Source of the DNA: Frateuria terrea
Lineage (GTDB): Bacteria > Pseudomonadota > Gammaproteobacteria > Xanthomonadales > Rhodanobacteraceae
Length of the DNA stretch: 64,000 nucleotides
Reading direction: 5' to 3'
Assembly: GCF_900115705.1 (NCBI RefSeq)
Contig: NZ_FOXL01000005.1
Coordinates: forward strand, 1 to 64,000
In this document: one piece after another, positions 21,184 through 29,866 of the stretch
How the letters are laid out: each line of letters starts with the position of its first letter
How positions within the stretch are numbered: position 1 is the first letter of the stretch
Notes under the pieces: model-generated
Database searches by the model: none
Seen by the model: only the letters and a program-made list of their open reading frames with translations
Told to the model about the DNA's origin: nothing
Made by a program: the position numbers and the translations under genes

Positions 21184-21711
21184 TCACTCCAGACCGTCGA
21201 GAATTTCGTCGAGCTTCTCGGGCGTGAGCCGCTCGTGGTAATGACCGTTGACCGTCATCGCCGGCGCGTACACGCAGGCGGCGATGCACTCCTCTTCACG
21301 CTTGAGGTAGACGCGCCCGTCCGGGGTGCTCTCGCCGAGCTTCACACCCAGCTTCTTCTCGCAGTGGCGCACCAGGCCTTCGGCACCGTTGAGCCAGCAC
21401 GAAATGTTGGTGCAGATAGCCACGTTGTTGCGGCCGACCGGCTTGGTCTCGAGCATCGAGTAGAAGCTCGCCACTTCGTAACCCCACACGGCGGGCAGAT
21501 CGAGGTACTTGGTGACCGCCACGATCAGCTCGTCGTTGAGGAAGCCCCGGTTCTGCTCCTGCGCAGCGAACAGCGCCTGGATCAGCGCTGAGCGCTTGCG
21601 GTCGGCCGGGAACTTGGCGACCCATTCGTCGATGTGGTGGCGGGTGTGCTCGCTCAGCACGACGAGCGGATCGACGTGCTTGACCTGCTCGTAATTTCCG
21701 GTGGCCTTCAT
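21184..21711 (-). CDS. nuoE: NADH-quinone oxidoreductase subunit E
   Basis: This 175-residue thioredoxin-like subunit holds the 2Fe-2S cluster N1a. Its four cysteines lie in [15 protein letters not shown] and [12 protein letters not shown]. The N-terminal part has the helical [19 protein letters not shown] module typical of the family. ATG start at 21711, between nuoD and nuoF. Confidence 0.97.
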   Translation of the reverse strand: MKATGNYEQVKHVDPLVVLSEHTRHHIDEWVAKFPADRKRSALIQALFAAQEQNRGFLNDELIVAVTKYLDLPAVWGYEVASFYSMLETKPVGRNNVAICTNISCWLNGAEGLVRHCEKKLGVKLGESTPDGRVYLKREEECIAACVYAPAMTVNGHYHERLTPEKLDEILDGLE

Positions 21712-21732
21712 GGGAATCTCCGTGGTGCCGGC

Positions 21733-22986
21733 TTAGCGGTCGACTTCGCCGAACACGAGATCGTAGGTGCCGATCATCGCCACCACGTCGGCCAGCATGT
21801 GGCCCTTGACGGTGGCGTCCATCGACGAGAGGTGGGCGAAGCCCGGCGCGCGAAGGTGCACGCGAAAGGGCTTGTTGGCACCGTCGGAAACCAGGTAGCA
21901 GCCGAACTCGCCCTTGGGCGCCTCGACCGCGCAGTAGGTCTCGCCGGCGGGGACGCCGTAGCCCTCGGTGAACAGCTTGAAGTGGTGGATGAGCGCTTCC
22001 ATGCTCTCCTTCATTTCGGCCCGCGAAGGCGGCGCCACCTTGAAGTTCGTCACCATCACCGGGCCAGGGTTGGCGCGCAGCCAGTCCACGCACTGCTTGA
22101 TGATGCGGTTGGACTGGCGCATCTCTTCCACGCGCACCAGGTAGCGGTCGTAGCAGTCGCCGTTGACGCCAACCGGGATGTCGAAATCCATCTCGGCGTA
22201 CTTGGCGTAGGGCTGCTTCTTGCGCAGGTCCCACTCCACGCCCGAGCCGCGGATCATCGCACCGGTCATGCCCCAGGCCTTGGCCATCTCCGGGCTGATC
22301 ACGCCGATGCCGACGGTGCGCTGCTTCCAGATGCGGTTGTTGGTGAGCAGGTCTTCGTACTCGTCCACGCGGGACGGGAAGATCCTGGTGAAGTCCTCGA
22401 TGAAGTCCAGCATCGAGCCTTCACGCGCCGAGTTGATGCGCTTCAAGTCCGCGCCCTTGTGCCAGGGCGATTCCTTGTACTGCGGCATGCGGTCCGGCAG
22501 GTCGCGGTAGACGCCGCCCGGGCGGTAATAGGTCGCGTGCATGCGCGCGCCCGAGACCGCCTCGTAGACGTCCATCAGTTCCTCGCGCTCGCGGAACGCG
22601 TACAGGAACACCGCCATCGCGCCCAGGTCGAGCGCATTGGAGCCGATCCACATCAGGTGGTTCAGGATGCGGGTGATCTCGTCGAACATCGTGCGGATGT
22701 ACTGCGCGCGCTCCGGCGCCTCGATGCCCAGCAGGGTCTCGATCGCGCGCACGTAGGCGTGCTCGTTGCACATCATCGACACGTAGTCCAGGCGATCCAT
22801 GTAACCGATCGACTGGTTGAACGGCTTGGACTCAGCCAGCTTCTCGGTGCCGCGGTGGAGCAGACCCACGTGCGGGTCGGCACGTACCACGGTCTCGCCG
22901 TCCATCTCCAGCACCAGGCGCAGCACGCCGTGCGCAGCCGGATGCTGCGGGCCGAAGTTCATCGTGTAATTGCGGATTTCCTGCAT
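21733..22986 (-). CDS. nuoD: NADH-quinone oxidoreductase subunit D
   Basis: The 417-residue subunit, related to the large subunit of NiFe hydrogenases, forms the quinone-binding cavity with NuoB. It begins [20 protein letters not shown], the conserved quinone-site loop, and has [15 protein letters not shown] and the C-terminal [20 protein letters not shown]. The frame is open into nuoC, but ATG 22986 matches the family start. nuoC and nuoD are separate genes here, unlike the nuoCD fusion of E. coli. Confidence 0.98.
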   Translation of the reverse strand: MQEIRNYTMNFGPQHPAAHGVLRLVLEMDGETVVRADPHVGLLHRGTEKLAESKPFNQSIGYMDRLDYVSMMCNEHAYVRAIETLLGIEAPERAQYIRTMFDEITRILNHLMWIGSNALDLGAMAVFLYAFREREELMDVYEAVSGARMHATYYRPGGVYRDLPDRMPQYKESPWHKGADLKRINSAREGSMLDFIEDFTRIFPSRVDEYEDLLTNNRIWKQRTVGIGVISPEMAKAWGMTGAMIRGSGVEWDLRKKQPYAKYAEMDFDIPVGVNGDCYDRYLVRVEEMRQSNRIIKQCVDWLRANPGPVMVTNFKVAPPSRAEMKESMEALIHHFKLFTEGYGVPAGETYCAVEAPKGEFGCYLVSDGANKPFRVHLRAPGFAHLSSMDATVKGHMLADVVAMIGTYDLVFGEVDR

Positions 22987-23000
22987 GACGTCGCGGCCCT

Positions 23001-23732
23001 TCAGTTCTGGCGCCAGTTGTCGGCGGCTTCGGCCTTGGCCTGGATGAGGTCGGCGTCGTCGCGGATCACGCGCGGCACCAGCACGCGCGGCTCGATGGTC
23101 ACCGGCTGGTAGACCACGCGCTGCTGCTCGGGGTCGTAGCGCACCTCGACGTTGCCGATCAGCGGGAAGTCCTTGCGGAACGGATGGCCGACGAAACCAT
23201 AGTCGGTGAGGATGCGGCGCAGGTCCGGATGCCCGTCGAACAAGATGCCGTACAGGTCGAACGCCTCGCGCTCGAACCAGTTGGCAACCGGCCAGATGCC
23301 GGTCAGCGAGGGCACCACCGGCAGCGCGTCGTCGTCGCAGAACACGCGCAGGCGCAGGCGCCGGTTGTGGGTCAGCGACAGCAGATGCACGACGGCCGCG
23401 AAACGGCGCGGCATGTCGGCATCGCGTGGGCGCTCGGCCCAGTTGAAACGGCCCATCGCCTGCCCTTCCACGCCGCGCGAGAAACCGGTCGCGGTGACCG
23501 TTTCGGTGGCCCACTCGTCCTGCCCGTAGCCGAGGTAGTCGACGCCGCAGACGTCGATCAGCTGCTCGAAGCGGAAATCCGGTTCGTCGCGCAACGCCGT
23601 TGCGACGCTCAGAAGATCGCCGGCGGAAAGCTCGGCCGTGGTTTCGCCGCCGCGACCGGCGGACAGCGACAGCGTGTCGCCGAACCGCGCCGCGAGACGG
23701 GCGGCCAGCGAATGGGTTGGCATATCGGTCAT
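23001..23732 (-). CDS. nuoC: NADH-quinone oxidoreductase subunit C
   Basis: A 243-residue peripheral subunit. The 30-kDa-subunit signature is present: [23 protein letters not shown] followed by [15 protein letters not shown]. The first ATG (23732) gives [13 protein letters not shown]; a second ATG three codons in is also possible. It is an independent gene between nuoB (13 bp upstream) and nuoD (14 bp downstream). Confidence 0.97.
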   Translation of the reverse strand: MTDMPTHSLAARLAARFGDTLSLSAGRGGETTAELSAGDLLSVATALRDEPDFRFEQLIDVCGVDYLGYGQDEWATETVTATGFSRGVEGQAMGRFNWAERPRDADMPRRFAAVVHLLSLTHNRRLRLRVFCDDDALPVVPSLTGIWPVANWFEREAFDLYGILFDGHPDLRRILTDYGFVGHPFRKDFPLIGNVEVRYDPEQQRVVYQPVTIEPRVLVPRVIRDDADLIQAKAEAADNWRQN

Positions 23733-23745
23733 GGTGGGCAGCCCC

Positions 23746-24303
23746 TCAGCCGCGGGCGATGGTGCTGGTGCGACGGATCTTCTTCTGCAACTGCAGGATG
23801 CCGTGGATCAACGCCTCGGCCGTCGGCGGGCAGCCGGGCACGTAGATGTCGACCGGCACGATGCGATCGCAGCCGCGCACCACCGAATACGAGTAGTGGT
23901 AGTAGCCGCCGCCATTGGCGCAGCTGCCCATCGAGATCACCCACTTCGGGTCGGGCATCTGGTCGTACACGCGGCGCAGCGCCGGGGCCATCTTGTTGAC
24001 CAGGGTACCGGCCACGATCATCACGTCGGACTGGCGCGGGCTCGGGCGGAAGATCACGCCGTAGCGGTCCAGGTCCAGGCGCGCCGCGCCGGCATGCATC
24101 ATCTCGACTGCGCAGCAGGCCAGGCCGAAGGTCATCGGCCACATCGAGCCGGTGCGCGCCCAGTTCATCAGCGCGTCCACCGAGGTGGTGGCGAAACCGC
24201 GCTGCATGACCGGGTTGTCCTCGGCCGGACGCAGGATGTCATCGACCAGGTTCAACGGCTCCGGGTTGTGCATTACCCGGTCGATGGAAGACATCACTCC
24301 CAT
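23746..24303 (-). CDS. nuoB: NADH-quinone oxidoreductase subunit B
   Basis: The 185-residue subunit carries the terminal cluster N2, which reduces quinone. Ligands are the tandem cysteines of [11 protein letters not shown], the Cys of GSCANGG and the Cys of PGCPPTAEA. The start is taken as ATG 24303 ([10 protein letters not shown]), which overlaps the nuoA stop by 10 bp; an ATG at 24294 would overlap it as TGATG and give 182 residues. The longer form resembles related NuoB N-termini. Confidence 0.97.
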   Translation of the reverse strand: MGVMSSIDRVMHNPEPLNLVDDILRPAEDNPVMQRGFATTSVDALMNWARTGSMWPMTFGLACCAVEMMHAGAARLDLDRYGVIFRPSPRQSDVMIVAGTLVNKMAPALRRVYDQMPDPKWVISMGSCANGGGYYHYSYSVVRGCDRIVPVDIYVPGCPPTAEALIHGILQLQKKIRRTSTIARG

Positions 24304-24650
24304 TCCAGTGCTCCCTTCTTCCACACGTAGGCGAAACCGACCACCAGCAGCAGCAGGAACAGCGCCATTTCGATCAGCGCCACGAGGCCGATGTGCTGGA
24401 ACACCACCGCCCATGGGAACAGGAAGGCGATTTCCAGGTCGAAGATGATGAACAGGATCGCCAGCAGGTAGTAGCGGACGTCGAAGCGCATGCGGGCGTC
24501 TTCGAACGCCTCGAAGCCGCACTCGTAGGGAGCGAGCTTGATCGCCGCGGGACGACGCGGGCCGGCGAGCATGCCGATGATCAGCAGCACCACGCCCAGG
24601 CCGGCGGCAACGCCGATGAACAGCAGGATGGGCCAGTATTGAGCAAGCAC
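24294..24650 (-). CDS. nuoA: NADH-quinone oxidoreductase subunit A
   Basis: The first gene of the complex I operon encodes a 118-residue subunit with three transmembrane helices. The conserved loop [20 protein letters not shown] contains the Cys that faces the quinone tunnel, followed by [14 protein letters not shown]. The start is GTG 24650, supported by GGAGG 10 nt upstream and by the family N-terminus. Its upstream neighbour in many relatives (secG with tRNA-Leu) is not here; pilZ ends 274 bp upstream instead. Confidence 0.96.
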   Translation of the reverse strand: MLAQYWPILLFIGVAAGLGVVLLIIGMLAGPRRPAAIKLAPYECGFEAFEDARMRFDVRYYLLAILFIIFDLEIAFLFPWAVVFQHIGLVALIEMALFLLLLVVGFAYVWKKGALEWE

Positions 24651-24815
24651 GATGCAACGTACCTCCGCGCCATGAGCGCATCAGTGACCGCCATGGGTGG
24701 CGGTCCGGCTGGTTCGATTCGGCAGGCCGCGCACGGCAGGGGCTGTCCAGCCACGATCGCACGCGTGGGGTCGCGAGCGCCCGATTCCCACGAAATCCGT
24801 TCGTGTAACCGCGGC

Positions 24816-24846
24816 ATTGTATCAGCGCGCGCGGGGACTACGCCAA
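24816..24846 (-). promoter_or_regulatory. Candidate promoter of the nuo operon
   Basis: On the minus strand TACAAT (24821-24816) matches 5 of 6 -10 positions, with TTGGCG (24846-24841) 19 bp upstream. It would leave a leader of about 160 nt before nuoA. The long spacing makes the -35 uncertain. Nothing else was recognised in the 274-bp gap 24651-24924 apart from the hairpin at 24888-24914; in particular no tRNA. Confidence 0.4.
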
Positions 24847-24887
24847 GTATTGCGGACGCGACAGTTATTGGTTAGTGGCGACCGTTC

Positions 24888-24914
24888 CCGCAGGCCGCGG
24901 GCGAACGCCTGCGG
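24888..24914. other. GC-rich hairpin after pilZ
   Basis: An 8-bp perfect stem (24888-24895 with 24907-24914) lies 10 bp past the pilZ stop codon. It could slow or end transcription of the fab-pilZ block, but it lacks a U-tract on the minus strand. Confidence 0.4.
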
Positions 24915-24924
24915 CGGCACGGCC

Positions 24925-25278
24925 TTACATGGTATGGGTGGGACGCTCGGAAGAGAGCACGCCGGCGAGGATGTTCTCGATGCGCTGGCGTGCCACCTCG
25001 GCATCGCTCGATTCGTTGAAGTGCACCCCGATGCCGGCAGTGCGGTTGCCCTGCGCGCCGAGCGGACTGATCCAGGCCACCTTGCCCACCACCGAGAGGC
25101 GCTCGGTCTCATCCATCAGCGTGATCAGCAGTACCACCTCGTCGCCCAGCGCGTAGCGTTGCGCGGTCGGCGCGAACAGGCCACCGTGTTTCATGAACGG
25201 CATGTACGCGTTGTACAGCGTCGCCGCGTCCTTGATCTTCAGCGAGATGATGCCCTGGCGGGCGGCGGTGGGGGTCAT
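24925..25278 (-). CDS. pilZ: PilZ-domain protein, type IV pilus biogenesis
   Basis: The 117-residue protein is a single PilZ domain. It starts with RQGIISLKIKDAATLYNAYM and has VGKVAWISPLGAQGNRTAGIGVHF near the C-terminus. This is the founding PilZ group of type IV pilus assembly, in which the canonical RxxxR and D/NxSxxG c-di-GMP-binding motifs are degenerate; the same appears true here, since no RxxxR is seen at the N-terminus. In Xanthomonas and Pseudomonas pilZ is found next to holB; here a deacetylase gene intervenes. ATG start at 25278. Confidence 0.9.
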   Translation of the reverse strand: MTPTAARQGIISLKIKDAATLYNAYMPFMKHGGLFAPTAQRYALGDEVVLLITLMDETERLSVVGKVAWISPLGAQGNRTAGIGVHFNESSDAEVARQRIENILAGVLSSERPTHTM

Positions 25279-25372
25279 GCATGCGCTCCGGAACTGCAGC
25301 CGGCAGCAGATCCGGCACGCGCATCGTAGCGAGCGGGATGGGCGGGCGCAAAGCGGCCCCGGGCCAGGCCAC

Positions 25373-26302
25373 CTACAACTCGCACCACCCCCAGCGATCG
25401 AAGATCCACGGTGAAGACACGTCCATGTCCAGTCGCGCGAAGCACGGCGCCGTGGGCACCTCGGCCAGGCGCCAGCGCCCCTGCCCGTCCCGCTGCAGCG
25501 GCGCGTCGGTCCATGCCCAGTGGCGTACGCCGTCGGGACTGGCGATGGTCAGCCGCAACTGCGAGCGCCAGGCCATGGGATGCCAGGGCAGCGCACCGGC
25601 CTCGCGGTCGGCGGGCGGTCGGGCGACGCGGTCATAGCGCTCAGGGCGGTCGGTCAACCGGCGCATGCGTCCCGCGCTCAGCGCCATCTGGCTGTGGTGC
25701 GCCGTCAGCGCGGCGAGCTTGGCCGCATGGCGGTCGGCAGCGGCCGGCAGGGCGACGCCTGGCTGGGTTTCCTCGCGGCCATGCACCAGATAACCGAGCA
25801 GCAGCGGCGGCTCGGCGTCCCAGTCGGCGAGCGCCAGGCGTGTCAGCACGTGCGCACTGCCATGGTCCGGATGCCGGTCCGACAGCGCCGGCAGCGCAAC
25901 CACGTTGGGACGGAAGTCGACCAGTTGCTCGACCAGGCGGGCGCGTGCCATCGAGGCATCCTCGCGCACCAGCGCCGTCAGCCCCATGTCCGGCCAGCCC
26001 ATCGCGTGCAGGGCGTCGAACGGCACATCGAGCCGACGCAATGCATCGCCGACCTCGCCACGCCGTCGTCGTCCCCAGCGGGCGCGCTCGGCGTCGCCGA
26101 TGCGCAACCGGCGTTCGATCCAGCGCTGGGGCCACGGGTTGTCGTCGCCGTCGGTGAGCAGCAGCACGTGCACCTGGCCACCGGCGGCTCGTACGAGCTG
26201 CAGCAGTTCGCCGGTGCCAATGGTTTCGTCGTCGGGGTGCGGCGCCACCACCAGCAGGCGGGTCCGCGCGTCGGGGCTGTACAGCTCCGGGCTCAACGGC
26301 AT
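25373..26302 (-). CDS. PIG-L family deacetylase (LmbE-like)
   Basis: This 309-residue protein has the zinc-site motif of the PIG-L/LmbE fold, APHPDDETIGTG near residue 20, and the second metal/catalytic motif RHPDHGSAH near residue 145. Family members remove N-acetyl groups from sugars such as GlcNAc derivatives. No signal peptide is visible. The C-terminal 90 residues are less conserved and may bind the substrate. It sits between holB and pilZ on the same strand, with gaps of 133 and 94 bp, suggesting its own expression. The substrate is unknown; envelope glycan processing is a guess. Confidence 0.85.
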   Translation of the reverse strand: MPLSPELYSPDARTRLLVVAPHPDDETIGTGELLQLVRAAGGQVHVLLLTDGDDNPWPQRWIERRLRIGDAERARWGRRRRGEVGDALRRLDVPFDALHAMGWPDMGLTALVREDASMARARLVEQLVDFRPNVVALPALSDRHPDHGSAHVLTRLALADWDAEPPLLLGYLVHGREETQPGVALPAAADRHAAKLAALTAHHSQMALSAGRMRRLTDRPERYDRVARPPADREAGALPWHPMAWRSQLRLTIASPDGVRHWAWTDAPLQRDGQGRWRLAEVPTAPCFARLDMDVSSPWIFDRWGWCEL

Positions 26303-26333
26303 GTCGTGGCGCCTCCCGCGCCGGGGTATGGGG

Positions 26334-26359
26334 ATCGTCGCGGATGCAGCCGCGGCGAT
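26334..26359. other. Hairpin in the holB to PIG-L gap
   Basis: A 10-bp stem with one mismatch or wobble (26334-26343 with 26350-26359, loop of 6) lies between the holB stop and the deacetylase start. No U-run follows; the role is unknown. Confidence 0.35.
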
Positions 26360-26435
26360 CGTGGCGCGCAGCTTGCAGCAGCCCGCGTTCGCACAACGTG
26401 TAGCACCAAGGCCCGACCTGCCCGCATGGCTGTGG

Positions 26436-27371
26436 TCAGTGCCAGTCGGCGAGCAACTCTAGCAGCAGCAGGTCGCCGCGCAGCGGACCGCGCAGGGCAT
26501 CGCGCGTGCGATTGGCTGCAGCGAACCAGTCGGCCAGTCTCTCGTCATCGAGCTGGCTGCCGAGCGGCGTGGCACCACCGGCCGCGCGCGCGCGCGCTTC
26601 GTCGACGCAAGCCTGCGCGGCGAACCACAGGCATTGCTCCGGCTCGCTGTCCAGCCAGCGGCGGGCCACCTCCATCGGCTCCGCACGGCCGGCGGCCAAC
26701 GCAGCCAGGTCCTTGCGTACGGCCTGTCGCCGCGCCAGCGCGCCCTGCTCCGCCCACGCCCTGGCGAGCCCCGGATTGCCGCCCGCAGCCTCAAGCGCGG
26801 CGGCAGGATCGGCCACGTTATGCGCAACCAGCCAGGCCATGGCCTCCGGGTGCGAAGGCAGCTGGAATTCGATGCGCTGGCAGCGGCTGCGGATGGTCTG
26901 CGGAAGCCGCCAGGGCGCGTCGGCGACCAGCAGCAGCAAGGTCTGCGGCGAGGGCTCCTCCAGCGTCTTGAGCAGGGCGTTGGCAGCAGCCGCGTTCATT
27001 GCATCGGCCGGATCGATCACCACCACCTGCCAGCCGCCGAACTGGCTGGCCATCGCCAGCCGCGCAGACAGCTCGCGGATCTGGTCGACGACGATTTCCT
27101 TGCGTGGCACACCGTCCTTGCGCAGGCCGTAGCTGACGGTCATGAAGTCCGGATGCGTGCCGGCGTCCAGCAACAGGCAGGCACGACATCGGCCGCAGGC
27201 TTCGCCGCCACGTGGATGTCCGCAAAACAGGCCACGCACGAAACGCTGCAGGAAATCACGCTTGCCCAGGCCCGCCGGCCCGCACAACAGCAGCGCATGC
27301 GGCAACGCCCCGCGCGCCTGGCGTGATTGCAGCCGCTGCCAGTGCGCCTCATGCCAGGGTGGCGTGCTCAT
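26436..27371 (-). CDS. holB: DNA polymerase III subunit delta'
   Basis: The 311-residue clamp-loader subunit has the AAA+ fold: a P-loop-like GPAGLGKRDF near residue 31, the zinc-binding cysteines of CGHPRGGEACGRCRAC, and the conserved [12 protein letters not shown] and SRCQRIEF segments. Delta' acts as the stator of the loader and does not hydrolyse ATP productively. The frame is open upstream in tmk, but ATG 27371 overlaps the tmk stop as ATGA and gives the family N-terminus. It stands in the tmk-holB order seen across gammaproteobacteria. Confidence 0.95.
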   Translation of the reverse strand: MSTPPWHEAHWQRLQSRQARGALPHALLLCGPAGLGKRDFLQRFVRGLFCGHPRGGEACGRCRACLLLDAGTHPDFMTVSYGLRKDGVPRKEIVVDQIRELSARLAMASQFGGWQVVVIDPADAMNAAAANALLKTLEEPSPQTLLLLVADAPWRLPQTIRSRCQRIEFQLPSHPEAMAWLVAHNVADPAAALEAAGGNPGLARAWAEQGALARRQAVRKDLAALAAGRAEPMEVARRWLDSEPEQCLWFAAQACVDEARARAAGGATPLGSQLDDERLADWFAAANRTRDALRGPLRGDLLLLELLADWH

Positions 27372-28012
27372 GCCGCATTCCCCGCGAACAGCGGCGCGAG
27401 TGCCGCGATGGCCGCAAGCAGCACGGCCTCGGGCGGTTGGCCGGCATCGATCAGGCGGAAGCGGGCCGGCTCCGCCACGGCGCGTGCACGATAGCTGGCG
27501 CGCACGCGCTCGAAGAAGGCATCGGCTTCGGTTTCGATCCGATCGGCTTCGCCGCGCCCGGCAGCGCGCGCGCGGCCGGTGGCCACCGGCAGGTCCAGCA
27601 GCAGGGTCAGGTCCGGCACCAGCCCGGCACAGGCCCATCGTTCGAGCTCGGCGATGCGCTCCAGCGGCTGGCCGCGGCCACCACCCTGGTAGGCGTAGCT
27701 GGCGTCGACGTAGCGGTCGCACAGCACCCACTGCCCGGCCGCCAATGCGGGCGCAATCATCTCGCGCACGAGCTGGGCACGCGAGGCGAACATCAGCAGC
27801 AGTTCGGTTTCGGCCGCCATGCCGCGCGCCTGCGGGTCGAGCACGATCGCGCGCACCGCCTCGCCTAACGGCGTGCCACCAGGCTCGCGGGTCTGCACCA
27901 GATCGATGCCCCGCGTCGCGATGTGCGCGCGCAGGCCAGCGAGCAGGGTGCTCTTGCCGGCACCCTCGCCGCCCTCGAGCGAGATGAAGCGTCCGCGTCG
28001 TGCCTCAGTCAT
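27368..28012 (-). CDS. tmk: Thymidylate kinase
   Basis: This 214-residue enzyme phosphorylates dTMP to dTDP. It has the P-loop EGGEGAGKST near residue 14, the DR(Y/H) motif CDRYVDASYAYQGGGRGQP and the TREPGGTPLGE substrate motif. ATG start at 28012 overlaps the mltG stop by 8 bp, and the stop overlaps holB, so the three genes form a tight unit. Confidence 0.97.
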   Translation of the reverse strand: MTEARRGRFISLEGGEGAGKSTLLAGLRAHIATRGIDLVQTREPGGTPLGEAVRAIVLDPQARGMAAETELLLMFASRAQLVREMIAPALAAGQWVLCDRYVDASYAYQGGGRGQPLERIAELERWACAGLVPDLTLLLDLPVATGRARAAGRGEADRIETEADAFFERVRASYRARAVAEPARFRLIDAGQPPEAVLLAAIAALAPLFAGNAA

Positions 28013-29045
28013 GGCAACGCTTCAGCTGGTAGCAGGCGACGTTGCGGTTGTGCTCGGCCAGCGAACTGGCGAACACGTGGCTGCCATCGCCGCGCGCCAC
28101 GAAGTACAGCGCCGTGCCCGGCTCCGGATGCAGGGCCGCATCGATCGCCGGTCGGCCGGGCAAGGCGATCGGGGTGGGCGGCAAGCCCGCATGGAGGTAG
28201 GTGTTGTAGGGCGTATCGGCGACCAGGTCGCTGCGGCGGATGTTGCCCGCGTAGGCTTCGCCCATGCCGTAGATCACCGCCGGATCGGTCTGCAGCAACA
28301 TGTGGTTCTCGAGCCTGCGCACGAATACGCCGGCGATTTTCGGCCGCTCGTCGGCCCGGCCGGTTTCCTTTTCCACGATCGAGGCCAGGATCAGCGCGTC
28401 GTACGGCGAGTCCAGCGGCAGATCCTTGGCGCGCCCGGGCCACAGTTCGGCCAGCGTGCGCACCATGGCCGCGTGGGCACGCTTGAGGATGTCCAGGTCG
28501 CTGTCGCCCTTCACGTAGGCGTAAGTCTCCGGCAGGAAGCGGCCTTCGGGCATCTCGCCGGCCGCGCCGATGCGACGCATGATCTCGGCATCGTCCAGTC
28601 GAGCGCCCGCCTGGCGCAGTGTAGGCACCTTGGCAAGAGCACTTCGCAGCTGGCGGAAAGTCCAGCCGTCGACGATGGTGAAGTCCCGCTGCAGTACGCG
28701 GCCGGCCGCCATCGCATCGAGCAACTGGCCTGGCGTCATGCCCGGATCGAGCGCGTACTCGCCTGCGTGCAGCCGATCGGCCACCCGCATGCGTTCGGCC
28801 AGCACGCGCCAGTACAGCGACGGCGCATGGGTGAGCTCACGCGCACGCAGCTGCACCACGATGCCGCGCAGGTTGCTGCCGCGCTCCACGTCCAGCGTCT
28901 GCCGCTGTGGACCGACCGCGAGCGGCGTGCGGCTGAACCGCTCGAAGTCATACCAGCCCGCCACAAGGGCAGCCAGCACAGCCAGCAGCAGCACCCACAT
29001 CAGGATGCGCCCGGTGGCCCTACCCTTTCTCTTCTTGCGCGCCAT
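28005..29045 (-). CDS. mltG: Endolytic murein transglycosylase MltG
   Basis: The 346-residue inner-membrane protein cuts nascent glycan strands and is thought to set their length. A basic cytoplasmic start (MARKKRKGRATG) leads to one transmembrane helix at residues 14-31. The YceG domain follows, with the LysM-like N-terminal part and the catalytic Glu in LASIVEKETGRADE. Conserved NTYLHAGLPPTPIALPG and YFVARGDGSHVF lie near the end. ATG 29045 was chosen because the open frame further upstream is only a shadow of pabC. Confidence 0.96.
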   Translation of the reverse strand: MARKKRKGRATGRILMWVLLLAVLAALVAGWYDFERFSRTPLAVGPQRQTLDVERGSNLRGIVVQLRARELTHAPSLYWRVLAERMRVADRLHAGEYALDPGMTPGQLLDAMAAGRVLQRDFTIVDGWTFRQLRSALAKVPTLRQAGARLDDAEIMRRIGAAGEMPEGRFLPETYAYVKGDSDLDILKRAHAAMVRTLAELWPGRAKDLPLDSPYDALILASIVEKETGRADERPKIAGVFVRRLENHMLLQTDPAVIYGMGEAYAGNIRRSDLVADTPYNTYLHAGLPPTPIALPGRPAIDAALHPEPGTALYFVARGDGSHVFASSLAEHNRNVACYQLKRCHD

Positions 29046-29056
29046 CGGCGACTCCT

Positions 29057-29866
29057 TCAGAAACCCAGCTCGCGCCAATGTGCCTGCAGCGCGCGCGTGA
29101 CCGGACCGGTTGCAAAGGCGCCGCCGTCCAGCTCGCGAACCGGCAGGATGCCGCGCACGCTCGAGGATAGGAAGAGTTCTTCGGCCCGCTGGAGTTCCTC
29201 CAGCATGATCGGGCGCGCCTGCGCGTGTGGCCAGACTGCCAGGATTTCCGCCCGGGCCACGCCGGCGACGCCGCAGCGGTCGACCGTAGGGGTGGCGAGC
29301 ACGCCGCCGAATACGGCAAACAGGTTGGCGGCAGTAGCCGAGACGACCAAGCCGTCGGCGTCGCATAACAGGCCTTCGCCGATCGCCGGGTCGTCCCACT
29401 CGGCGCGCGCCAGCACCTGCTCCAGCCGATTGAGGTGCTTGAGGCCGGCCAGCAGCGGCTGCACGCCCAGGCGCGTGGCGCACAGGCGCACGCGGATACC
29501 GGCCGTTTGCGCCGCCGCGTCGTGGGGCGGCGGGTCGAAGGCGGCGACGATGCGGGTGGGCTGTGGCTGCCCGGGGGGCTTGTACCCTCGCGCTCCCACA
29601 CCCCGCGTAAGGGTGATGCGCACCACCGACCCGGCGAGCCCGTGTGACGCGGCACGCGCCTCGGCCAGGAGCATGACGGGATCCGGCATGGGCAGTCCCA
29701 AGCGGCGGCACCCCTCCTCCAGGCGCAGCACGTGGCGCGGCCACAGCGGCGCGTCGGCACCAAGGAACCGGATGGTCTCGAACAGGCCATCGCCGTAGCC
29801 GAGCCCGCGGTCCAGGGCGGAAACGCGGTCACCCGCCTGGCCGTCGACCAGCACGCGCGCGATCAA
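29057..29866 (-). CDS. pabC: Aminodeoxychorismate lyase
   Basis: This 269-residue PLP enzyme of the fold-type IV class releases pyruvate from aminodeoxychorismate to give p-aminobenzoate for folate. The phosphate-binding DRGLGYGDGLFETIR is near residue 19 and the PLP lysine lies in GLKHLNRLEQVL. The best start is a TTG at 29866 that overlaps the pabB stop (TTGA), supported by the family N-terminus; a GTG four codons further is an alternative. The neighbours pabB and mltG match the E. coli pabC-mltG-tmk-holB order. Confidence 0.93.
   Translation of the reverse strand: MIARVLVDGQAGDRVSALDRGLGYGDGLFETIRFLGADAPLWPRHVLRLEEGCRRLGLPMPDPVMLLAEARAASHGLAGSVVRITLTRGVGARGYKPPGQPQPTRIVAAFDPPPHDAAAQTAGIRVRLCATRLGVQPLLAGLKHLNRLEQVLARAEWDDPAIGEGLLCDADGLVVSATAANLFAVFGGVLATPTVDRCGVAGVARAEILAVWPHAQARPIMLEELQRAEELFLSSSVRGILPVRELDGGAFATGPVTRALQAHWRELGF

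Noticed and set aside
24651-24924. tRNA-Leu expected upstream of nuoA
   Set aside because: No cloverleaf or T-loop consensus was found on either strand in this gap.
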